NCBI GenBank assembly: GCA_016719815.1
Contig: JADJYK010000006.1
Location: 1 to 64,000 of the forward strand
DNA: 64,000 nucleotides
Reading direction: 5' to 3'
Source: Chitinophagaceae bacterium
GTDB taxonomy: Bacteria; Bacteroidota; Bacteroidia; Chitinophagales; Chitinophagaceae
Shown: piece by piece, positions 21,258 through 28,916 of the stretch
Layout of the letters: each line of letters begins with the position of its first letter
Position numbering within the stretch: the first letter of the stretch is position 1
Notes under the pieces: generated by a model
What the model was told of the DNA's origin: nothing
What the model saw: only the letters and a program-made list of their open reading frames with translations
Databases searched by the model: none
Made by a program: the position numbers and the translations under genes

Positions 21258-22160
21258 ATGTTCGCTGTAACTATCCTTGGAAATAATTCTGCGGTACCGG
21301 CATTTGACCGGCATCCCACCAGCCAGGTGGTAACATATGATGGCAACAATTTTTTAGTGGATTGCGGTGAGGGAACCCAGATACAACTTATCAAATACAA
21401 AATAAGGCGAAGCAAAATTTCCCACATCTTTATTTCGCACCTGCATGGCGACCATTACTTTGGACTGATTGGATTGTTAAACACTCTTGGCCTGCTTGGC
21501 CACCAGCAGGAACTGCATGTGTATGGCCCTAATCCCTTAAAAGATATAATCGAACTGCAATTAAAAGTGGCATACACTCATTTATCATTTGCCCTGCACC
21601 TGCACACTATTTCCGGACCCTGCACATTGGTGGAAACCGATAAAATAACCATTAAATGCTTCCCGGTAAACCACCGGGTAGAATGCTACGGTTTTTCGTT
21701 CGAAGAAAAGAAACCACCACGAAAACTGTTGCCCGAAAAAGCCATAGAACATAAAATACCGGCCGTTTTTTATGAACGGCTGAAAACAGGCGAAGATTAT
21801 ATGACAAAAGACGGCGCCACTATAGAAAATGAATGGGTAACAGAACCTGCCGAAAAAGGAAAGAGCTATGCTTTTTGTGCCGATACAAAGTACGACGAAG
21901 CCATCCTGCAGCATATCGCCGGCTTTGATATGATATACCACGAAACCACCTACCTCGATAACCTGCGGGAAAGGGCAATCGAACGGTTTCACTCCACTTC
22001 AAAGCAGGCAGCTGAAATAGCCAAAAGGGCGGGTGTAAAAAAACTGCTCATCGGCCACTTCAGCAGCAAGTACGATACGCTTGATGAATTTGAGAAAGAA
22101 GCAAGAGAAGTGTTTCCTGATACAGCATTGGCGTTAGAAGGTGTTGCGTTTACTATTTGA
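21258..22160 (+). CDS. rnz: Ribonuclease Z
   Basis: Metallo-beta-lactamase-fold endonuclease that trims tRNA 3' ends, 300 residues. The metal-binding motif SHLHGDHYFGL, the N-terminal FAVTILGNNSAVPAFDRHPTS and the flexible-arm region are clear. Further metal ligands are in FPVNHRVECYGF, CADTKYDE, YHETTY and LLIGHFSSKY. The frame is intact. It converges on the esterase gene with four bases between the stop codons. Confidence 0.95.
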   Translation: MFAVTILGNNSAVPAFDRHPTSQVVTYDGNNFLVDCGEGTQIQLIKYKIRRSKISHIFISHLHGDHYFGLIGLLNTLGLLGHQQELHVYGPNPLKDIIELQLKVAYTHLSFALHLHTISGPCTLVETDKITIKCFPVNHRVECYGFSFEEKKPPRKLLPEKAIEHKIPAVFYERLKTGEDYMTKDGATIENEWVTEPAEKGKSYAFCADTKYDEAILQHIAGFDMIYHETTYLDNLRERAIERFHSTSKQAAEIAKRAGVKKLLIGHFSSKYDTLDEFEKEAREVFPDTALALEGVAFTI

Positions 22161-22164
22161 AAAT

Positions 22165-23184
22165 TTATTTTCTGATTATCCACTTATAAAACAGCGTAAA
22201 CTCCTGCCGCCAGGTAGCTTCGTTGTGTTTTCCTTCATCCCTCACCACAACCGTCATTTTTGATTTTGATACGGCAGCCATTTGTTCAAATGCCTTCAGC
22301 ATGTAAGGCACCATCGTTTCGCCTTCCTGCTTGCCAGCATAGAAATAGATGCGGCTGTTCACCTTCTTCCCTTTTGTCTTTATGTCATCAAAAATGGCAG
22401 GCCCCACCCAAAAAGGCGGGGAGAATACGCCAGCCCCTCCAAATACTCCCGGGTATTTCAGAACAGCATACATCGAAATCAACCCACCCATCGAAGAACC
22501 GGCTAACGATGTGCTGGCCTTATTTTTCTTAGTGCGGTAACGTTTATCAATATAGGGCTTAAGTGTTTCCACAATACAGCTCTTCAGTTTTGTAGTGTCG
22601 AAAAATTCATCCACACCCCACTCACCGGCATAAGAACGGGCCTCATCAAATACATTCTGCCCGTCGTGCAGATACAGCACCGGAAACCGGCTTTTTGTTT
22701 TGGAATAATTGTCGGGCAGATAAATCGAAACCGTTCTTTTTCGTTTCAGTTGTGGAATATAAAAGGCGGTATCAATGATTCTCACATTCTTACTTGCCGT
22801 ATGAAGTTTCTCCGGGGCTTTGAAGTTATCGCTCCACTGCTCCACATCAAGGATAACTGTTTGTTCCGTTTCAACTTTTAGCGTTCTGTTGGCTTTGACA
22901 CCGCCATCTGCATTACATTCTGCTTCTTTCCAGTCGCCCCTTGTTATCTTGTATTCATAATTACCTGATGGAAGTTTGGCATCAAGATGAAACTGTCCGT
23001 TCTCCATACGTTGAAACTTCCAGGCGGCATCCCCGGGTTTCCAGCCATTGAAAGAACCGGCAAGAAACAAATCGTAGCCTCTTGGTTCAGCTGGCAGGTT
23101 GCCAACTTTGAAATGAATGGTTTGTTGGGCTGATGCTATTGTAAACAGCAGTGTTTGAATAACCAGGAAAAGAGAACGGGTCAT
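22165..23184 (-). CDS. Secreted esterase (esterase D/Fes-like) with N-terminal glycogen-binding-like domain
   Basis: A 339-residue protein with signal peptide (MTRSLFLVIQTLLFTIASAQ). Residues 20-115 resemble the starch/glycogen-binding fold (FLAGSFNGWKPGDAAWKF, LPSGNYEYKITRGDW). An alpha/beta-hydrolase esterase domain follows with PVLYLHDGQNVFD, nucleophile elbow AGSSMGG and a likely catalytic His in EGKHNEATW. Compared with the family as I know it, about 35 residues seem absent: LKSCIV runs straight into ETLKPYIDKRYR, whereas homologues have a VGIDNGG-type loop in between. The frame is kept, so this may be a true or an assembly deletion. Substrate not predictable. Confidence 0.8.
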   Translation of the reverse strand: MTRSLFLVIQTLLFTIASAQQTIHFKVGNLPAEPRGYDLFLAGSFNGWKPGDAAWKFQRMENGQFHLDAKLPSGNYEYKITRGDWKEAECNADGGVKANRTLKVETEQTVILDVEQWSDNFKAPEKLHTASKNVRIIDTAFYIPQLKRKRTVSIYLPDNYSKTKSRFPVLYLHDGQNVFDEARSYAGEWGVDEFFDTTKLKSCIVETLKPYIDKRYRTKKNKASTSLAGSSMGGLISMYAVLKYPGVFGGAGVFSPPFWVGPAIFDDIKTKGKKVNSRIYFYAGKQEGETMVPYMLKAFEQMAAVSKSKMTVVVRDEGKHNEATWRQEFTLFYKWIIRK

Positions 23185-23208
23185 AATAACAATTATGACA
23201 TAAAGATA

Positions 23209-24089
23209 TTATACTTCCTTCATCAGTTCTTTAATCTTCTGCAGGTGCTTGTCGCTTACAGGCCATACTGGTTGGCGGAATGTATTTTTACAAAGACCCA
23301 TTTCGCTCAGGTAAGCTTTTGCTCCGCTTGGGCTGCCTTCGGCAAATAAAGAAGCAATAACATCGATGTATTTACTGTGCAGTGGCAGGGCTTCAGCAAA
23401 TTTGCCTTGCAGGCAAAGACGAACCATATCAGAGTAAGCCGGGTAAACGTTGGCCACTACTGAAATCAAACCTTCGGCACCTGCCGCAATCATGGGCAGT
23501 GTGATGGGGTCGTCGCCACTTATGAGCATAAAATCAGCAGGTTTTTCTTTTACAATCTTGTTGAATATATCGAAACTGCCACTGGCTTCTTTGGTGGCAA
23601 ATATGTTTTACACTCCCTTGCTATGCGAATGGTTGTTTCGGCAGTTACAGATTGGCCTGTTCGTCCAGGAACATTATACATAATGATGGGCAAAGGAGTT
23701 GCCGTATCCAATGCTTTGTAATGCTGAAAAATACCTTCCTGGTTAGGCTTATTATAATACGGACTTACAGAAAGAATGGCATCGTAACCCGTAAGGTCAA
23801 AGGATTTGAACGCCTCAGTTATCTCATGTGTATCATTTCCGCCAATGCCTGCCACCAGTGGTAAACGGCCTGCCACTTTATTTTTTACGAAAGAAAATAC
23901 TTCCTGTTTTTCCGCGCCATGAATGGTAGCACTTTCGCCGGTTGTGCCCAGCACTACAAGGTATTCAACCTTGCCCTTAATCCAAAACTCAATAAGGTTA
24001 GAAAAACTATCCCAGTCAATCTTTCCATTTTCGTGAAAAGGAGTTACAACGGCAATACCTGTACCTGTAAATTTTTCCCGTAAAGTCAT
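23209..24089 (-). CDS. dapA: 4-hydroxy-tetrahydrodipicolinate synthase (one frameshift)
   Basis: Class I aldolase-type enzyme condensing pyruvate and aspartate semialdehyde in lysine and diaminopimelate synthesis. Conserved segments are GTGIAVVTPF, VVLGTTGESAT, AGIGGNDTHE, VSPYYNKPNQEG and IIMYNVPGRTG. The Schiff-base lysine lies in ATKEASG, restored by adding one A at the run 23606-23609. The start at 24089 fits the family N-terminus; the upstream in-frame extension is not protein-like. Repaired length is about 293 residues. The 149 bp between dapA and accA is AT-rich and shows no gene. Confidence 0.94.
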
Positions 24090-24238
24090 TTGAATATTGA
24101 TTATTGAAAATTGAATTTTGTGTATTTGAAAAGCCGAGCAGTGATATGCAGTTGAAGTGAGTGACACAAGGGACGATGATAGCAGCACTGCCGCTGGCTA
24201 AAAAATTCCATACTGCCTCCCAACTTCTAACCTCAGAC

Positions 24239-25216
24239 TCAAGCCTCTCCCTCTTCCCAAAAACCCATCTTGCTGAACTTCTCAATTCTTTTCTCCACTC
24301 TTTCTTCGGGGGTCATTTTCTTCAGTTCTTCTATTACCGGCAGCAAAAAATTCTTAACTATATCAGCAGATTTTGCATAATCCCAATGCGCACCTCCATC
24401 TGGTTCAGGAATGATGCCATCAATTAGTCCAAAGCCAAGCATCTTCTCGGCTGTAAGCCGCAATTGCTCAGCAGCCACTTCCTTTTTGTCCCAACTACGC
24501 CATAAAATTGATGAACAGCTTTCAGGGCTGATAACTGTGTACCATGTATTCTCCATCATAAACACCCTGTCGCCAACACCAATACCCAATGCGCCGCCAC
24601 TGGCTCCTTCGCCAATAATAACACAAATTACCGGAACCCTCAACCTAACCATTTCGTAAATATTGCGGGCAATAGCTTCTCCCTGGCCTCTTTCTTCAGC
24701 CTCAAGGCCGGGATAAGCACCTGGAGCGTCTATCAAGGTAATAACAGGTTTATTAAATTTTTCAGCCAATCTCATCAGGCGGAGTGCCTTTCGGTAACCT
24801 TCGGGGTTAGCCATGCCAAAATTGCGCAGTTGGCGCATTTTTGTATTAATCCCCTTTTGCTGGCCGATAATCATAACAGTTTGACCGCCCAATTCGCAGA
24901 AACCGCCAACCATTGCTTTATCGTCTTTCACATTACGGTCACCATGCAATTCAACAAAATTTTCAGTCATTTTATCAATGTACTTCAGCGTATACGGTCT
25001 GTCGGGATGGCGGCTGAGTTGCACCCGTTGCCAACTGCTTAGGTTTTGGGTTATTTCACGGCGTTTCTCTATAATACCGGCTTCTAATTTCTGAAGCGTA
25101 TCACTAAAATCAATCTTTGTCTTTTCCTGACGGGTTTTAACCGCCTGGATTTCATCTATCAGGTCTTTTACAGGTTTCTCAAAATCAAGAAACTGTCTGT
25201 TTGCATCACTTGGCAT
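24239..25216 (-). CDS. accA: Acetyl-CoA carboxylase carboxyltransferase subunit alpha
   Basis: Alpha subunit of the carboxyltransferase that transfers CO2 from biotin to acetyl-CoA in fatty-acid synthesis, 325 residues. Clear family segments are FVELHGDRNVKDDKAMVGG, LIDAPGAYPGLEAEERGQGE, VICVIIGEGASGGALGIGVG and YTVISPESCSSILWRSWD. The N-terminal helix FLDFEKPVKDLIDEIQ is normal. The frame is intact. The beta subunit gene is not in this window. Confidence 0.96.
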   Translation of the reverse strand: MPSDANRQFLDFEKPVKDLIDEIQAVKTRQEKTKIDFSDTLQKLEAGIIEKRREITQNLSSWQRVQLSRHPDRPYTLKYIDKMTENFVELHGDRNVKDDKAMVGGFCELGGQTVMIIGQQKGINTKMRQLRNFGMANPEGYRKALRLMRLAEKFNKPVITLIDAPGAYPGLEAEERGQGEAIARNIYEMVRLRVPVICVIIGEGASGGALGIGVGDRVFMMENTWYTVISPESCSSILWRSWDKKEVAAEQLRLTAEKMLGFGLIDGIIPEPDGGAHWDYAKSADIVKNFLLPVIEELKKMTPEERVEKRIEKFSKMGFWEEGEA

Positions 25217-25309
25217 AGGCGTTAAAATGAGGGGCTAAATTAAGGATTAATTAAAAAAGCCAGCAGTAAGTTTAATGTTGATTTTCATCATGTAAAATCT
25301 TGAAAAACT

Positions 25310-25341
25310 TTTGGTTGAAAATAGCCAAGACACTATCTTTG
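25310..25341 (+). promoter_or_regulatory. Bacteroidota-type promoter of tRNA-Asp
   Basis: TTTG at 25310-25313, a 20-bp spacer and TATCTTTG at 25334-25341 match the TTTG / TAnnTTTG promoter consensus of Bacteroidota. The tRNA begins 38 bases further on. Confidence 0.65.
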
Positions 25342-25379
25342 CCGTCCCAAAAACGCTTATATAAAGCTTTATGGGGTAA

Positions 25380-25453
25380 GGATCGGTAGTTCAGTTGGTT
25401 AGAATGCCGCCCTGTCACGGCGGAGGTCGCGGGTTCGAGTCCCGTCCGGTCCG
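25380..25453 (+). tRNA. tRNA-Asp (GTC)
   Basis: 74-nt cloverleaf. The acceptor stem GGATCGG pairs with CCGGTCC (one G-T pair) and the discriminator is G. The anticodon stem-loop CCGCC-CTGTCAC-GGCGG carries GTC, and the T-loop TTCGAGT is standard. CCA is not encoded. Confidence 0.97.
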
Positions 25454-25498
25454 CAAACCAAACAAAACTGATTATATCAGTTTGGGACACAATATCCA

Positions 25499-25534
25499 GT
25501 AACTGCCCTTGAGATTTTAAGGGCAGTTTTTTTT
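25499..25534 (+). terminator. Terminator after tRNA-Asp
   Basis: A perfect 10-bp stem aactgccctt (25501-25510) and aagggcagtt (25519-25528) with an 8-nt loop is followed by TTTTTT. It closes the single-gene tRNA-Asp unit. Confidence 0.92.
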
Positions 25535-25636
25535 GATTTGGATTAATAAATAAGACCTGCTCCTTTGTAAGAAAAACCGAAACCCTGCGTTAAACATATT
25601 GGTTAATCTATTTTTTAAGGCTTATTTTTTAGTAGC

Positions 25637-26389
25637 ATGAAGAAAAGACTCAGAGGAGTATACTTTTTTGTTTCATCAATAATCATTGCATTATTGCATT
25701 TTCCATTTGCTTCTGCAAAAAATGCATCCGGCATAAAATTATCCAAGGTTACTACAAATGATTCTGCTCATAAAATCACTATTGATGTTGCTCCAGCTTC
25801 GCCGCCGGTTACATCTGTTTACGATAGTCTTCACCTGGAAATGATGGGGCTTAGCCGCCTAGCATATGAATTTGCCAGGAAAGGGTTGAAAAGGCTTATT
25901 AACCAAGGTAAAATTGTTAGTCAGTCTGTTATCTCTGTCATCGACTTTTCCTTACCCGGTAATAAAAAACGTCTTTTTGTAATCGACCTGAACAACTACA
26001 GCATCCTGTTTAATACATATGTTGCCCACGGCAGAAATACAGGCCGAGAGAGGGCATATTCTTTTTCAAACCAACATTCTTCGTATAAAAGCAGTCCTGG
26101 CTTTTATATAACAAAGGAAACCTACCATGGCAAACATGGATTATCCCTGAAGCTGGAAGGACTGGAAAGGGGTATTAACGATAATGCATATGACAGAGGA
26201 ATTGTGATTCACGGAGCACACTATGTGTCAGAATCTATAGCAAACACACAAGGTTATGTAGGGAGAAGCGAAGGCTGTCCGGCTGTTCCGGAACAGCTCT
26301 CCACGCCGATTATTAATGCGATAAAAAATGGCACCTGTGTTTTTATTTATCACCCATCTTATATTAACAGGTCTGCAATTCTGGACTAA
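25637..26389 (+). CDS. Murein L,D-transpeptidase catalytic-domain protein
   Basis: A 250-residue exported protein with a signal peptide or anchor (residues 1-28, ending FASAKN). The domain of the YkuD-2 type begins near residue 90 (KKRLFVIDLNN, VAHGRNTG). The catalytic motif is IVIHGAHYV followed by GRSEGCPAVP, where the Cys is the nucleophile. Such enzymes make or exchange 3-3 peptide cross-links, or attach proteins to peptidoglycan; some family members have no proven activity. The frame is intact. Confidence 0.87.
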   Translation: MKKRLRGVYFFVSSIIIALLHFPFASAKNASGIKLSKVTTNDSAHKITIDVAPASPPVTSVYDSLHLEMMGLSRLAYEFARKGLKRLINQGKIVSQSVISVIDFSLPGNKKRLFVIDLNNYSILFNTYVAHGRNTGRERAYSFSNQHSSYKSSPGFYITKETYHGKHGLSLKLEGLERGINDNAYDRGIVIHGAHYVSESIANTQGYVGRSEGCPAVPEQLSTPIINAIKNGTCVFIYHPSYINRSAILD

Positions 26390-26459
26390 TCACTTTTGCG
26401 CAAAAACAAAGAGGTATCTCCGTCTGCCAATCTTTATCTTTGAGAATTAATTTGTTTTT

Positions 26460-27433
26460 ATGCTCAAAATCGGCGTTATCGGAACTGGTCATCTTGGAAA
26501 ATTTCATTTAAATAACTGGAAAGAAATCCCAGGCATAGACATAGTTGGTTTTTACGATCCTAATGATGACATTGCAAAAGATGTTTCAGAAAAATACCAG
26601 TTACCACGGTTTTTGGACGGGGATGTATTAATTGAATCCTGCGATGCTGTAGACATAGTAGCCCCAACCAATTTTCATTTTGAATGGTGTGAAAAAGCCA
26701 TAAAAAAGGGGAAACATGTATTCGTAGAAAAGCCACTTGCCAACACAATGGCTGAAGCCCGGGAATTGGTTAAACTTGCTGCAGAATCTGGCGTGAAATT
26801 TCAGGTAGGCCATGTTGAACGGTTCAATCCCGCATTTCTTGCCCTAAGGGATGTCCCCCTTAATCCTATGTTTATTGAAGTACACAGGCTGGCTCAGTTT
26901 AATCCCCGCGGTACAGAAGTCAGTGTTATCCTCGATCTTATGATCCATGACATTGATATTATTTTAAGTATTGTAAAAAGTGATGTAAAAAATATTTCGG
27001 CCAGCGGTGTGGATGTGATGACAGAAACACCGGATATCGCTAACGTACGTATTGAATTTCATAACGGGTGTGTAGCCAACCTTACCAGCAGCCGCATTTC
27101 CATGAAGAAGATGAGGAAAATGAGACTATTCCAGAAAGACTCTTACATAGGCATTGATTTCCTGAACAAGAAAACCGAAATCATAAAACTAAAAGAGCCC
27201 GGAGACTCTAATGTATTCGCCTTTGATATAGAAACAAATACCGGCAAAAAACTATAGCAATAGCTAACCCGCCGATACCGGAAATAAATGCAATAAAAGA
27301 AGAATTGATTGCTTTTAGAAATTCCGTTCTTGGCAACTCTAAAACAATTGTATCAGAATTGGATGGACTGATGGCAATGGATGTGGCACACCAGATTCTT
27401 GAAAAAATCAGCAGCAACAGAATTTCCAAATGA
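26460..27433 (+). CDS. Gfo/Idh/MocA-family sugar oxidoreductase (one frameshift)
   Basis: NAD(P)-dependent sugar dehydrogenase, about 324 residues. The Rossmann motif IGVIGTGHLGKFHLNNW, the VEKPLA motif and the catalytic-domain segments QVGHVERFNPAF and LDLMIHDIDIILS are visible. The frame breaks at the A-run 27246-27251; one extra A gives TGKKTIAIANPPIPE. The closest type I can suggest is the UDP-N-acetylglucosamine 3-dehydrogenase (WlbA-like) group, not certain. A TATCTTTG element lies at 26435-26442 without a good -33 partner. Its stop codon overlaps the start of the sugar transferase (TGATG), suggesting translational coupling. Confidence 0.85.
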
Positions 27434-28854
27434 TGGAGGCCGGAAAAAAAAATATCAATAACCTGGTATGTTGTATCTGATTTCATTACAGCATTACTTG
27501 CCTGGGCTTGTTTATTTTTTATTAGAAAAAGGTTGCTAAACGAAAACATCATTGATGAAGGGATTTTACAAGTTGACCGGAAATTCTGGCTGGGCATATT
27601 TTTAATACCAGCCGGATGGCTGATGCTCTACACTTTAGTTGGCACATACAGGCATTTATACAGAAAATCAAGATTGTTTGAATTTACAAATACAATCATC
27701 TGCACAATTATTGGTGCAATTGTTTTATTTTTCGTTGTTATGCTGAATGATGTGCATAACGAAAACTATTCGTATTATTATAAAGCCTTCTTTTTTTTTG
27801 TATTTATTCATCTTTCACTTACAACTGCCGCCAGGCTATTTATACTCAATAAGGTAAAAATCAAATACTGAATGGCAGCTTAAAGTTCCATACCCTTATG
27901 GTTGGGAACCATGAAAATGCAATGCGTATTTATAAGGAAACAGAAAAAAAATTACTTGATGGCGGGTATCATTATACCGGGTTTATTTCTGTTGAAGAGA
28001 ACGGAAAACAAAGCCTGAACCGAACGCTACCTAAACTTGGAACAGTAACCCAACTGGAAGACATTATAGACAAGTATAAGATTAAGCTTGTTGTAATTGC
28101 CTTAGAAAAAACAGAACAACCACTGCTTGAAAATATCATCAACCGGTTAAGTGAAAAAGATGTTGAAATAAAAATTCAGCCCAATACACTGGATATCCTT
28201 TCAGGCTCAGTAAAAACCAGCAATGTGCTTGGGGCAGCACTAATTGACCTGCAAACAGGCCTGATGCCAGAATGGCAACAAAACATTAAACGTGTTATAG
28301 ATGTTGTTTTATCTATACTTGGGTTGATGGTTTTGTCCCCGTTATACGTTTATGTCGCCATTAGAGTACTATTATCATCTAAAGGATCAATAATTTTCCC
28401 GCAGGAAAGAGTCGGTTACAAGGGCAAAATTTTCAAAATGTATAAATTCCGTTCCATGCATACAGACGCAGAGAAAGACGGTCCGGCACTTTCATCCGCT
28501 AATGATAAAAGGATTACGAAGTGGGGCAAAACAATGCGTAAATGGAGGCTTGATGAATTACCGCAACTCTGGAACATTCTGCTCGGAGAAATGAGCTTCG
28601 TAGGCCCAAGGCCAGAACGACGTTACTTTATTGATCAGATAATTTCCCGTTACCCTTTTTATAAGTATCTGCAGAAAGTTAAACCTGGCCTTACCAGCTG
28701 GGGCATGGTGCAATATGGTTATGCAGAAAATGTAGACCAGATGATTGAAAGAAGTAAATTTGATTTACTTTACATTGAGAATATTTCACTGGGACTTGAT
28801 TTTAAAATTATGATGCACACTTTGCGGATAATTTTAAAAGGAAAAGGGAAATGA
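27433..28854 (+). CDS. Exopolysaccharide initiating sugar transferase (polyprenyl glycosylphosphotransferase; two frameshifts)
   Basis: Membrane enzyme that transfers a sugar phosphate to undecaprenyl phosphate as the first step of surface polysaccharide assembly, about 470 residues. The N-terminal half has four or five hydrophobic segments (DFITALLAWACLFFI, FLIPAGWLMLYTLVGTYR). The catalytic C-terminal domain shows KRVIDVVLSILGLMVLSPL, QERVGYKGKIFKMYKFRSM, WRLDELPQLWNILLGEMSFV and GPRPER. Frames change at the A-run 27444-27452 and at 27856-27860. The oxidoreductase just upstream may make its sugar substrate. Confidence 0.9.
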
Positions 28855-28916
28855 TATTTTTTTTTAGGGCCAAAACATAGCGGGATTATTTTTACATTTG
28901 AGAAAACCCCAACCTC

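Noticed and set aside
23550..24188. Upstream start for dapA at 24188
   Set aside because: The extra N-terminal residues are not family-like; MTLREKFTGTGIAVVTPF at 24089 is the normal start.
25272..25490. ORF on the minus strand across tRNA-Asp encoding DRTGLEPATSAVTGRHSNQ
   Set aside because: It is the antisense of the tRNA and a well-known spurious ORF type; the tRNA explains the conservation.
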